Source of the DNA: Hibiscus mutabilis | Taxonomy: Eukaryota > Streptophyta > Magnoliopsida > Malvales > Malvaceae | Direction of reading: 5' to 3' | DNA: 64,000 nt | Assembly: GCA_019671005.1 (NCBI GenBank) | Contig: CM033744.1 | Location: 10,656,128-10,720,127, forward strand | In this document: piece by piece, positions 44,915-56,132 of the stretch | How positions within the stretch are numbered: position 1 is the first letter of the stretch | How the letters are laid out: each line of letters begins with the position of its first letter | Notes under the pieces: model-generated | What the model was told of the DNA's origin: nothing | What the model saw: the letters and a program-made list of their open reading frames with translations, nothing else | Databases searched by the model: none | Made by a program: the position numbers and the translations under genes

Positions 44915-46230
44915 TGGAGCTCTAGGAATAAGTTGATGGAAGTTGAATTGCCGCAACACTATATCGGTACAATGATATTCAACAATAGAAAAATAGATCA
45001 AATGCACTATTGTAAAATAGAATGTTTTACATTCAAGTACATTGTCTGGTATGCAAGCCTTGATTGTTGGTTTCTCGTACGACAGCCAAATAAACTGTAA
45101 AACACAAATATTAATATACATACACAAACATATTACTTTAAAAAATACAAAGTTAGAAAATTAATTTAAAAATATTATGATACCTGGTTTTTTCCTATTG
45201 TTTGGATCTTTAATCTTATATATCTACCATTGTTGTGCATCACCCTGCATTCTTCAACTTATGTCTCCATCTGCGAAGATATTGAACTTATATTTCTAAG
45301 TCATTGCAGATAAACATTAGATCAATAAAATATTTATAAACAATTGTAATCACGGTATTACCTTTCAGCAAGCGAAAATTGCATAGGTACGGGTGCTTCC
45401 ACAATGGGCGTTAGATAACGCAGCCTATACCACGCCCACGACTGCAATAAGATTTGACATCCACCCATATCTGACATCTTCTTCTCACCAATCATAATTG
45501 TTGCCTTGCACATTTTATGGTACAAGAATGTCAATATTGCAGATCCCCAGCTATATTCTCCAATTGTGTTAAAATCAGCCAACATCAGTAAATATTGTGT
45601 GTGAACCAGATTACCAGATGTATCTAGCATTAATATCCCACCAATGATTTGCAATATATATGCTTTAGCTGCATACACAAGTTCTTACCGAGTAGGTCCC
45701 TCTATTACAATGAATTTCCACAACCATGAAATTATCAGACGTAAACCGTTCACACATGCCTCGTGAGGGATTTTGCCGAGGTAATGCCTGCAAAACTCAA
45801 ATACATTATAGTTGTTTTGTCCAACCAAAGGATTCCCACTTATTGGGACATCAAGCTGTATAGCAACATCTTCCAGAGTTATTATGCATTCGCCAAATGG
45901 AAAATGGAATGTGTGCGTCTCTGGTCCTCATCATTCAATCAATCCAGTAATCAACCCTGGGACAATGTTAAATCCATGAAGAAATGAAGCATTATAAAAA
46001 TCGGCGAGTTGTAAGTAATAAACTATACGGTCGGAAGATTCTTTGATCTTCATTCCTCGACGGCGGATGGTATGCTCCACATCCTATAATTAATTTATTA
46101 TAATAAATTATTTCATTTTACACATGACATAATAAATTTTAAATTACTTGCGTTTCATGAATAAGAGACGAAATGTGCTCATGGTTACGGTACAACAAAA
46201 CTCCTCAAGATGCTATTTTTAAACAAATCT
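44915..46230 (-). pseudogene. Plant mobile domain (MAIN-like PMD) gene, 5' part
   Basis: On the minus strand, exon 1 (near 46150-46230) reads YRNHEHISSLIHETQ and ends in a GT. Exon 2 (46086 down to 45358) carries SDRIVYYLQLADFYNA, then PETHTFHFPFGECIITLEDV, QLDVPISG, AYILQIIGGIL, YSWGSAILTFLYHKMC and LQSWAWYRL: the whole PMD core. A GT-AG intron, a short exon (about 45185-45280), another intron ending TTTACAG, and an exon with WLSYEKPTIKACIPDN and YHCTDIVLRQFNFHQ reach 44920, where element A interrupts. Two adjacent stops before PETHTF and one near 45690 show decay that is independent of the insertion. PMD proteins are nuclear factors linked to silencing and are also carried by plant transposons. 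Confidence 0.88.
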
Positions 46231-46235
46231 ACAAA

Positions 46236-46690
46236 ACAATTATCATTCGAATATATACAACCAAAAAATGTATTAACTTCAAAAAATTCATTTATTCGAA
46301 TATATCTTCAAAAAATACAAAAACTTACCGGATTCGACGAGAAACCAAAAAAAATTGCTCTAAACCGCTCAACAAAAAATAATTATCATTCAAATATATC
46401 TTCAATCACACAAAAAAATCTACACACCCCTCTAATTTAAAAAATAACAGATCAATTAAAAAAATTACTTACTTATGAGAAATCGAAAAAATCTACAAAC
46501 AAATGTACTTCAAATTATCTCGAATATATCTTCAAATTATCTCGAATATATCTTCAAACTCTCTCAATTTTTTTTTCTCAATTCCCTATACACCCCTCTC
46601 TCAAATCTTCTAAAATCTTCATCTCGAATATACATTCTCTTCTCTACTCTATATCATATATATATATACAAAAAAAAAAAGGAAACAATT
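46236..46690 (-). promoter_or_regulatory. PMD gene upstream region with TCGAATATATCTTCAAA repeats and TATA-rich tract
   Basis: The phrase TCGAATATATCTTCAAA or close variants occurs at about 46246, 46294, 46390, 46519, 46541 and 46624. An AT run TATATATATATAC lies at 46653-46668 next to an A-run. On the minus strand the AT run would be upstream of the repeats and of exon 1, so a TATA role is possible but unproven. The small frames here have no recognisable product. Confidence 0.45.
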
Positions 46691-47485
46691 GACTAGCTTT
46701 CACGACCAAGCTGGTCTGCATGCATGACTGACAACTCTATTTCTAGGAGGTGTCCTGCCAAGCTGATTAAAGCTAGTGAAAAGGTAGGTAATACGTCACT
46801 TTTAGGCGGCGTCCAGCTACGTTATTAAAGCCGGTCCTGCCTTCCAGCCCTGCAGCGCTGAGCTATATGTGTCGTATAATGAGCCAAGGCTGATTTTGTC
46901 TTTAACCAGTATATTTAAAAGAAATCGCTATTTGCAAATTACGTTCTGCCAGTAATTCATATAAAAAATGTCGGAAATTGCAAAATATAAGTGGATACCC
47001 TATATTCTAAAATATATTTTGGGATTGGATAACCTCCCAATTTTGCCTCTAATTTCGGTCTTTTGATTTTTTTACCGAGTATACACTGATATCTTTATTT
47101 TTTGTATGCATGACCGAGGATTGCTGATGTGGCATGTTCCGGTTGGTGCCCGCTGCTGAGTTGGACAAAGTATGACTCCATATTGGTCCTTATAACGTCA
47201 TCACTCGTGGGACTGAAAGCCGCGCGCGTTGGAAGGATTTGGAACGCTTGATGACAGTTGTAACAGCTGGTGCAAACGTCCTTCATTTACTCCATGGGCC
47301 CACTCTCCAAACCTCGTTGAATGTGACATTTTCTGGGTGTAACTAAAAGATTAATGAGTTAATTACTTTTATGATCACTAATATGTGTGCTACAAAATTT
47401 ATATTAAGTAATTCAATTATTATTTTAAAAATTAATTTATTTTATTACTAAATCTATAATTAATCAATGTAGGTTGTATAAAAAA
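46691..47485. other. GC-richer flank upstream of the PMD gene, no gene seen
   Basis: 46691-46870 contains a loose repeat of AGCTGRTTAAAGC / AGCTACGTTATTAAAGC with GGCGGCGTCC and GGAGGTGTCC steps. 47120-47290 has several TGGCATG/GCCCGC phrases. If PMD and the transposase belong to one MULE, its right terminal inverted repeat should lie here, but the left one is not in the window, so I cannot mark it. Confidence 0.4.
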
Positions 47486-47935
47486 TTAAAGTATACAAAT
47501 TGTTATTAAACTATCTTTAAAAATACAAAATGGTCATCAAACTTTCAAATGTTATATAATAGGTATTAAACTTTAGTTTTTGTTATAAAATGGTCACTGA
47601 GCCATTAGTTGTCATTAATTGAGTGACGTAACAGTTACAAAAATTTGAATAATATAACATTTAATCCTCCATATTGACACATTTAATCAATGTATCCTAA
47701 TTTAACCTTCATTATTGATGTCTAAATTGATTGAATGTGTAAATATTGAAGATTGAATATGTTATTATATAAATTTTCGTAACTGTCACGTCTCTCAGTT
47801 AACGATAGTTAACGGCCCAGTAACTATTTTATGATAAAACTAAAGTTTAATGACTATTATATCATTTTTGAAAGTTTGATGATCATTTTATATTTTTAGA
47901 GATAGTTTAATGACCATTCGTGTACTATACCCTTA
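47486..47935. mobile_element. Palindromic foldback MITE, about 450 bp
   Basis: The left half (TTAAAGTATACAAATTG, then TATTAAACTATCTTTAAAAA, GGTCATCAAACTTTCAAA, AACTTTAGTTTTTGTTATAAAATGG, GACGTAACAGTTAC) is repeated in reverse complement in the right half, ending CGTGTACTATACCCTTAA. The arms are about 215 bp each and meet near 47710, so almost the whole element is a hairpin. No ORF. The target duplication is uncertain because both flanks are A-rich. Confidence 0.8.
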
Positions 47936-48135
47936 AAAAAACTAGTTTTCATATTTTTATAACATTTTAGTCCGATTATATAATTATAAAACTATACATA
48001 AAAAAACAAACGAAATGTCCTTATAATTTTCCATTCTCGCGTGATATTGTCAGAAATTCAAACTCAAAACTTGTATGATTTGTTGGATAACTGCTTAATC
48101 TATACTTAAGCTGGTTAATCATATATGATTATAGT

Positions 48136-48590
48136 CACTGGCCGCTATTAGGGGAGCAATTGCTTAGGGACTCTAACCAATCTAGGGTTGCTGAAATTTA
48201 ATTATTCTTATTTTTAAATCCCATTTTTAAAATTTATAAGATGAATATATTAATGTAGTAGTAAAATTTAATTTTGTCTCCTAAAATTTAATTCTTTTTT
48301 AAAACATAAAAATTAATTTTTCTTTCCCAATATTTAATTTTTCTCTTAATTCTTCTACAATCTAACGGTTAAATAAATAAATGATACAATATTTTTCAAT
48401 TTATTGTTCAAAATCAAATTTTATATCAAACTCACAAATGAAGAACATTGTATATTTTCTTAACAAAATAATAAAAATAATGTGTTTTACAAAGTTTTTT
48501 ATGATTTATTAATGAAATATTAAATTATTTGTTCAAACTAATGATCGTTTTGTCAACTTGTTTTTATTGTCATATGCATTTTTATGTTAG
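48136..48590 (+). mobile_element. hAT-like MITE, copy 1
   Basis: Begins CACTGGCCGCTATTAGGGGAGCAA and is similar along its length to 50663-50920 plus 56364-56600, and in reverse to 57806-57400. The shared phrases are CTAACGGTTAAATAAATAAATGATACAATATT, TTTATTGTTCAAAATCAAA and GAACATTGTATATTTTCTTAAC (written here in part). The 3' end is degraded. No coding capacity. Confidence 0.6.
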
Positions 48591-48724
48591 CATTGATTGT
48601 TTTTGGTATCCAGTTCAGAGGAAATGAAAAAGAAGTGGTAAAAGAATTTGCTCAGCTGGAATAGGGTGAGCAGAACTGTAAGGAGATCTAATATCGGAGC
48701 TTAGTCTTACTGGTAAGTGGTATA

Positions 48725-49725
48725 ACTTTGAGAATACTATAGTGGAACATTAGGGGTCTGCGGTTCATAATATTCTTCCTTTTCATCGAGTTGAAATGGC
48801 GTTGTTACAAGAGGCAAAAAAGGAGATGATGGATGATGTTGTCACAAGAAAAATTTGTGGTATTTTGGTTTTTATTGTTTGGGAATAGCTGCTGCCTTGT
48901 AAGGTTTGTGTTTCCAGCAAGGTGTTTTGGTTTCTCCCTTTTCCATAAGATTAACACGAGCTGTGTTTTGTTTGGTGATGTTGGTCTCAATTGTTTCTGT
49001 ATTGTTGATCCAAACTTTGGAGGAATACGCTTGGAATTAAGGATCGAATGTTAAAGGTGATAGGTGAGATTAAATAAAGGAAGTTGTGGTGCATAACTGG
49101 TTATGGGGATATCTACATTGTTATTTGTATTGATGGTTTAAGTATTTGATTGCTATTAGAAGATCAGATTTGGCATTGCAGTAAATATTCTGCAGTTTGG
49201 TCCTTTTGCAATTTATCAAGGTGTTTGTCAGTTTTAACCTTAGTGAGTTTGTTATGGCTTATCGGGGCTATATGATTCGACCCTTACAAGTAGAGGATTT
49301 ATGGCTATTAAAACAACAATGGTGGTATTTTTATAGAAGCAGATTGATAGGTACGGCGAGCCTCCTAGTAGAATCTGAATCCCAAGCGGTATTGAACTGG
49401 ACTGTTTGTGTTTGTCCTGAGAATTAGAAACGGGATGACGTACCATCTAGCAAAGGAAGGCATGTCTAGACAAGAGATGCTTATGGCTCGGTGGTAGCAG
49501 GTTTTGAATCTTGTTTTACAGATGAGAATATTGCTACAAGTTTTTGTGTTGTCCTATGTTTCACTGTTTTCGGTTGATGTAGATTTCATACCTAGTTGTA
49601 TTGTACTTTTTTCTTTCATCCAGGCTTAGAAAAGATTTAATGAAGCTCACAACTTAAGTCAAAGGTTTTGGATGACTTTTTTATTCAATAAAATTTTATT
49701 TTCCGAGCAAAAAAATAAAGATATT
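48725..49725 (+). pseudogene. L1-type LINE remnant with central deletion
   Basis: The left part reads W-NIRGLR (about 48745) and LLQEAKKEMMDDVV (about 48800-48840), the start of the L1 apurinic endonuclease. The right part has SESQAVLNW and YHLAKEGMSRQEMLMA (about 49375-49485), the end of the RNase H region. The several kilobases between, including reverse transcriptase, are missing. The 3' end has AATAAAATTT and an A-rich end near 49680-49725. Frames are broken. Confidence 0.6.
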
Positions 49726-49919
49726 TTTATCTATATTTTTCGAGTCTAGTTTCTATCCTACATTTTATGATACGTATCTAGTTTATTATTTTAATGCTTC
49801 TATAAAATAAAATCAAAGAAAATGACTAGACTATGTATATGGGCTCTCTCCTACCTTAACTAATGGTCAAGGTTCTATCCTTTTAGACATAGAATAACTT
49901 TAAAATTTGTGTTCAATAT

Positions 49920-50227
49920 TTGGTAAAATTTGGGGAATATTGCAGTTCAAAATTAATTTTAGGGAAATTTAACCTTTTATATTTAAATTATAAAATTTAA
50001 AACTTAAATCTCCAGCCTTAACACCCTAAAACCTAAACCTTAAACTCTAAACAATAAATTTTAACCATAAACTCTAAATTCTAACCATAAATCTTGATGC
50101 ATATATGTGTGTGTGAAGGGTTGCCTATATTAATTTTAGGGAATATTGCAGCTTAAATACGAAGGGTTATCTAAATTCTAACTCTAAATCTTAAAATTAA
50201 AAGGCTTGTGTGTATCAAAGTACTTTC

Positions 50228-50269
<42 letters not shown>

Positions 50270-50565
50270 TTGCATTGAAAAAATATTAAAAAATAAACTG
50301 GTTTATGTTTTTAAACCCATACTACACCGTTGTCGTCTATTTTGTGCCTTAAATATTAAAGAGAAAAAGTTTGATACATAGTCATGTAAATTAAAGTTTA
50401 TATATGTTTTTTAAATTTAAGGGTTAGGAGTTTAGTTTAGGATTTCAAGTTTAGGGGTTTAGGTTGTAAAGTTTAGAATTTAAGGCTTAAGGTTAGAGTT
50501 TAGGGTTTAGGGTTTAGAATCTAGGGTGTTAGGGTTAAGGTTTTAGATTTTGGATTTTATAGAAG
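49920..50565. repeat. Telomere-like (CCCTAAA / TTTAGGG) degenerate arrays in inverted orientation
   Basis: About 49990-50090 is rich in CCCTAAAACCTAAACCTTAAACTCTAAA-type units. About 50440-50560 has the reverse, with GTTTAGGGTTTAGGGTTTAGA, in mirror image around 50100-50420. The phrase TTTTAGGGAATATTGCAG is also duplicated (49930 region and 50142). The arrays are too degenerate for a functional telomere. Short frames are absent. Confidence 0.55.
50229..50267. repeat. (TA)n microsatellite
   Basis: About 19 uninterrupted AT dinucleotides. Confidence 0.95.
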
Positions 50566-50662
50566 GGTTGTGTAAAAATATTTTACACGGACTGTGTTTC
50601 AAAATAAAACCCAATATTAAATGTAGGACTATGCCGGTTTAAGAATAAATAATTCCTCATTC

Positions 50663-50920
50663 GCCATGACTATTAGGGGAGTAATATGTACGACTATTTA
50701 TATCCGTAACCAGTTTAGGATTCTTAATATTTAATTATTTCTATTTTATAAATCTTATTTTTTTATTTATCAAGTGAATAATAAATTAATCTAACAGTAA
50801 AATTTAATTTTTTTCAAAATTTAATTCGTTTTCCAAATTTCAAAATTTAATTTTCTTTCTCAAAATTTAAATTCTCTACCTTATTCTTCTCAATCTGACG
50901 GTAAAATAAATAAATGATAT
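50663..50920 (+). mobile_element. hAT-like MITE, copy 2, left part (interrupted by copia F)
   Basis: Starts with CATGACTATTAGGGGAGTAATATG, similar to copy 1, and runs to AAATAAATGATAT where the LTR of element F begins. The right part continues after 56363. Copy 1 carries the uninterrupted AAATAAATGATACAATATT at 48373-48391, proving the empty site. Confidence 0.65.
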
Positions 50921-51150
50921 TATTATAAATATATTTATTTATGGTGGATATCCATATATTAAAGAAATTTTAATGTGCTTTATCATTAGGGTTTAATATC
51001 TATTGAAATTAGAATTTCTGTTTTATGCCTATAAATATACAGTTTGGAGAAAGCATTGTACACAACCATATGTTGAGAATATAATACAAGTCTCTCTCTT
51101 TGTCTCTTATCTTTTCGTTGCTCATGTTCTTCTTTACTTTATTTACAACA
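50921..51150 (+). repeat. Element F 5' LTR
   Basis: Has TATAAATA at 51030-51037 as core promoter and a pyrimidine-rich end. Followed by TGTTACCAGCATG, a poor match to an iMet primer site. Confidence 0.85.
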
Positions 51151-51412
51151 TGTTACCAGCATGATCTTGCTCAATTATCGTAGTTCTTGTTGGCAATTCC
51201 CGAAAAATATTTCAACATGATATTGGTGACTACATCTATCGTACATTCAACTTAGCTTAAAAAGTCTGGTATGTTTTTCTTATTTATATATCGATATAGT
51301 GGTAAGTTAATCACTCTAATATTAAGGTTAGAGTATTTTGATCTATTATTTGATTATTATTTCGTTCTAATATTCAATGACGTTTTGTTTGCACCGAGTT
51401 TATATAGTTATA

Positions 51413-51420
<8 letters not shown>

Positions 51421-51474
<54 letters not shown>
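51421..51474. repeat. (TA)27 microsatellite within element F
   Basis: Perfect TA run; the open frame across it is an artefact of the repeat. Confidence 0.95.
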
Positions 51475-51475
<1 letters not shown>

Positions 51476-52189
51476 CTCTAGGAACAAATATCGAGCCTTC
51501 AGCGAAACCTACGAGATCAACTTAGTTTGAAAATTATGGTGTTATGTAATGGTAGAATGATCAACCGCTACTTTAAGCAAAGTGAAGAAAGTAGTGGATT
51601 GGATATGCCACTTGACAGTGATGTTTTCCGAATTCCCTAGGCTATATGCACCTCAACAATTTTTTTCATTTACTTCTACTTTATATATATTATATATTTG
51701 AGATTAGTTTTTATTATTAGTAGTATGAATTTGGTGCTTTATTTTTTAAGGTTCATATAACATCATAATGAAAAGGTGTGTGATTGTTTCATTGTTGACC
51801 GATGGTGAATCAGGCTCTAGCGCGATTATTTATTGGATTGAAATTCTCAATCAAAAGAAAAAGTTTGAAGTCAAATTCGATACTTATAAGTTCTTTACTT
51901 GACGTCTTGATTTTTAAGTCTGGTAAGTATTATATATATTGGTTGATCAGTTAATCTTTAATAGTATGACTATTATAAAGTATATATTTGCTCGAAATCA
52001 ATAATTCTTTTGCGTTGAAAAACTCAACTTTAAACTTCTCCCAAGATCAAGCCACGAAAATTCGTCTTGATCTAAAATTTTTATGGGAGGCATTCCCTAA
52101 GTGAATGCAAGCATGATGTTTATTCCAAGCGATTATTAGATTTGTTTCATTCTCTAGAGTGAATGCAAACATGATAATTTACTATATGA

Positions 52190-52650
52190 TTAATGAATAA
52201 AACTCAGCTATGTGAATGTTTAAAATTAAATTGAAAGTTTGTGACCAGAGTATCACTGATGAGGATATGTTAGAAAACATGCTCAACCTTTCACTCAAAC
52301 AATATTGTCCTGCATACACAATATCATGAAAAAGGTTTTAAATACCTATTGGCTCCGCTCCATTCCTTAAAGTGATTGCGACATTTTATAGTGGAAAGAA
52401 TAAATACCGCATTAGCAATTGTGGTCATGATTGAGGCCACGAACATAGACATAGACAAGATAATCATTTTAAGAATAATTATACCCACTATAAGTGGAAC
52501 AATAAGGATAACAAGAGTGTAAAATATCATTCTAAGAAAAAGAAATCTATGTATCACCGATGTGGAAACTCAAATTATTGGCTCCGTATTTACTGTACGC
52601 CAAAGAATTTTGTGGACCTTTACCAACAATCAATAAATGGTAAAAGAAAA
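52190..52650 (+). pseudogene. Element F gag remnant
   Basis: Phrases ITDEDMLE and a Gly/His/Asn/Tyr-rich basic stretch (about 52425-52510) precede a degraded zinc knuckle, MYHRCGNSNYWLR..CTPKNFVDLYQ (52550-52630), in which the first and last Cys are changed. The upstream region 51500-52180 is noncoding by eye. The minus-strand frame here is a shadow. Confidence 0.7.
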
Positions 52651-53019
52651 AAATAGAAATAAATTTTGTTCATGTCAATGATAAAGATGATTGTAGTTTT
52701 CACAAAGATGATTATGGCATTATTATCTCTAGAAAAGACAATTATCGCATTACAAACATAAACGTTGATGATTTCCTCATATCCATGAGAGGAATATTTA
52801 ATATTTAATTGTTTTTATGTTTACTTTATTAAGAAGACATTATTATTTTGTTAGGAAATATTTGATCTTTAAGTATTTTTTTAATAATAAATTTCATGTT
52901 TACTTTATTAATATTATGGTTGTTATATTTTTTATTTTAAATATTTTGTAATATTTATTTATTTATTTAAGAATATGATTACTTCCATAATACAATTTGC
53001 AATAAATGGTGATGATTTA

Positions 53020-54250
53020 TGCTTAGCAGACAGTGCAATTACTCATACTATACTTAAGCATAAGAAATATTCTTCCTTTTAACAATGCAATGGAATAATG
53101 TGAGTACCATATCTATAAGTACTAATATTATAGAAGGCTCTATAAGAGAAAATATGTTATTGTCAAATAGAACTCAATTTCATATTCACAATGCGTTATA
53201 CTCGTCAAAGTCGCAAAGAGGCTTATTGAATTTTAAAGATATTCAGAGAAATGGATATGTGTTATTGCGACTATTAGCGAAGGGGATGTTGAATATCTCC
53301 AAATTACGAGTATAACTAAAGGCAATATGAAATCTTGGAAAAATTACATGCACTATCATCTGGATTGTTCTACACAAGAATTAGAAAAAAATTGAAGCTC
53401 GTGCTATTGTAAACCAGAAGTTTACTGATAACTTAATTATTTAGCATGATCGGTTAGGTCATCCAGGTTCAATTATGATGCAAAAAATTATTGACATTTT
53501 ATGTGGTCATTTATTGAAGAATTGCCATATTTTTCAAAGTAATGTTGTTCATGTGATGCTTGCTCTCAAAGCAAAATAATTATTCGACCATCACCAGCTA
53601 AGATAGATTATGAATTTATTAATTTTTTTAAACGAATACATGGTGATATATGTGGGCTCATACACCCTTCTTACAGACCATATAGATATTTTACGATTTT
53701 AATTGATACATCGACTAGATGGTCACATTTATCCTTGTTATTAACCCGCAACTTGGCGTTTGTGAGATTACCCTATAAAGACAATTCGTTTTGATAATGC
53801 TAGTGAATTTACGTCTTGTAGCTCATATTCATACACAAAATTGTCTTGCGGGGTCATTCATTAAACGATTCCAATTAATTGCAAGGTCGTTATTGATAAA
53901 GTCAAAACCTCCGATTTTTGTTTGGGGACATGCATTTTACATGCAACATCACTAATTCTCATCAACTCAACAAATTATCATAAGTTCTCCCCATTAAAAA
54001 TGGTTATTCGTCAGGAACCAAATATTTCTCATTTTAGAATTTTTTGGTGTGCGGTATATGTTCTAATTGCTCCTTGAAAACATACAAAGATGAGTCCTCA
54101 AAGGAGGTTGGGAATATATGTCATATTCAAATTCCTCTAGTTAATTAAATATCTCAAGCTTTTGATGGAGAAATTATCTACTGTTCATTTTGTTGAATGT
54201 CATTTTAATGAGTCAGTTTTCCTAACATAAGCGAGAGAAAATAAATAAGT
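53020..54250 (+). pseudogene. Element F protease and integrase remnants
   Basis: LCLADSAITHTILKHKKYSS at 53020-53080 is the copia protease active-site region in its 'ADSATTHT' form. HDRLGHPGSIMMQKII at 53445-53495 is the integrase zinc finger start. A TPYKTIRFDNASEFTS-like phrase (about 53770-53820) is the core second Asp. Frames are broken throughout. The open frame 53085-53315 is the protease-integrase linker. Confidence 0.75.
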
Positions 54251-54889
54251 TGAAAAGAATTATCATTATCTCATTTTGATCCACATACTCAACAATATGA
54301 ACTACATGTTCAAAGGATAATTCATTTACAAAACTTAGCAAATCAATTGTCAAGTGCTTTTGTTGACCCTAAAAGAGTGACTAAGTCACATATACCAATT
54401 ATGAATGTTCCAATTAAAATTGATGTACCGGAAGCATAAACTCTAGTTGCTGGTGAGTCTAACTCGCGCCTAAAGCATGGTAGACAAGTAAGTTCCAAAG
54501 ATAAAAATCCTCGAATAAAAGGAGTTATATCTTATGATGGTTCGATCGAAGAATCAACGAATTATGAAAATCTCTAGAAAAGATTAAAAGGTCTCAAACA
54601 GGGATATTAGACATGACTCAAGTACCTGATAATAAAGAGATCTTAATAAATTATGTCATGTCTAGTAATAAGTAGAACTGAAATCAAATCAACATCGATA
54701 AATACATTTGCATGCAATATAACACTAGAGATTTTGATGTGGATCATGAACAATTGTCAATTGGACAATGTAAACAAATAAATGTTAGGCCAAAATAAAA
54801 AAAAGGTAATTGAGGTGGAACTAAAATCTCTTTTAAAAAGAGAAATATTTGTGAGATATAAATATGTCTTTGTGAGAAAGATAAATTAA

Positions 54890-55375
54890 AAAGGGGAAAT
54901 CGCGAGATATAAAGCTTGTTTGGTTGCACAAGGATTCTTAAAAAGAATTAGAATCGATTATAAGGAAACATAATAGTCGATGGTGGATGCAACTACTTTT
55001 AAATTTTTGATTAGTTTGGCAATAAAAGAAAGACTTAGTTCCCGCCTAATGGATGTTGTTACAACCTATTTGTATAGGCCTCTTGATAGTAAGATTTACA
55101 TGAAACATCCAGAAGGATTTAGACTGTTAGAAGCAGTTAATTCAAGTTCTCAAGAACATTATTCAATCAAATTGAACATATCTCTTTATGGATTAAAAAA
55201 ATTTGGATGCATATTGTATAATCACCCCAGTGAATACTTATTAGCAAAAGGCTATAAGAATGATTCAATTTCCCTGAGCATTTTCATTAAGATGTTTAGC
55301 TCTGATTTGTTATTGTTGTTGTGTATATTGATGATTTGAATATCATTGGGATGCATGAAGAAATTGTCCTAACAA
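54890..55375 (+). pseudogene. Element F reverse transcriptase remnant
   Basis: CLVAQGFLKRIRIDY (usual RLVAQGF..R.G.DY) lies at about 54925-54965, and DATTFKFLISLAI, LMDVVTTYLYRPLDSKIYMKHPEGF at 55045-55115 with the catalytic Asp in MDVV. It continues with YSIKLNISLYGLKKFG and YLLAKGYKNDSISLSIF. The YVDD motif lies across a frameshift near 55320 (VCILMI / YIDDLN). The 119-codon frame 54980-55339 is the best-kept part of the element. Confidence 0.85.
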
Positions 55376-55579
55376 TGAAATCATTGTGCATCAATCGACA
55401 TACATAGACAAATATTTAAAGAGACCATTCCGCCCTTAAAAAAAGAGTAATGGTCCAAAAACACTATATCTTAATTGATCTAGATGCATCATATCTTAGT
55501 TGGTGCAAAAGTATTATCTAAGTACTACGAGACCATTACTTTTAGATCTTTCAAAACTCGGTGTCTCTTCAAATTATGT

Positions 55580-56130
55580 AAATAATTGTTATGCATGAGG
55601 CAAAGCCGAAAATATGTGTTTGGCTAAATATATCCAGAAAATATGTGAGTTGCATTCACAAGATAAGATGTAAGCTATATTGTACAGAAATAATACAAAA
55701 TTTATATCTCAATCTCAACGTGGGTACATCAAATGTGATAAAACAAAACAAATTTCTTCAAAGTTTCATCCTTCATGATCTTCAGAAGAATTGTATTCAA
55801 TGAATCCTTTCAAGCAGTAATTTGGAAGATCTATTCACCAATGCATAGTCTAGTTCAACATTTGAAGATTATATTCAAGATTGAATTATGAAGATTCAAA
55901 GATCTTATGTGATATTTTCAAGATTGGGAGTAAATATGCATTGTACTCTTTTCTTCTTAACCGAGGTTTTGTGCCAATGGATTTTCCTGGTAAGATTTTT
56001 AATGAGGCAACATGTTATGCGTATCAAAGATGTGCGTACTCTATTTCTTTCACTAAATTTTTTTTCATCGCAAGGTTTTTATATTAGTAAGGTTTTTACG
56101 GGCACATTATCTTCATAGATATCTAAGGGG
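55580..56130 (+). pseudogene. Element F RNase H region remnant and 3' UTR
   Basis: The region is collinear with copia RNase H and the 3' end. The only readable phrase is MNPFKQ..N.EDLFTNA (about 55800-55850), the counterpart of 'ADLFTKA', with LFTNA in a broken frame. AAGGGGAG precedes the LTR. The short frames at 55881-56118 are within the 3' UTR. Confidence 0.45.
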
Positions 56131-56132
56131 AG

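Noticed and set aside
47095..47286. 63-codon minus-strand frame upstream of the PMD gene
   Set aside because: No similarity recognised, and no splice or start context; most likely chance in a GC-richer stretch.
50440..50560. True telomere or recent interstitial telomere
   Set aside because: Only two or three consecutive perfect TTTAGGG units; the rest is degenerate.
51271..51525. 84-codon frame
   Set aside because: A large part encodes the alternating Tyr-Ile of the (TA)27 microsatellite.
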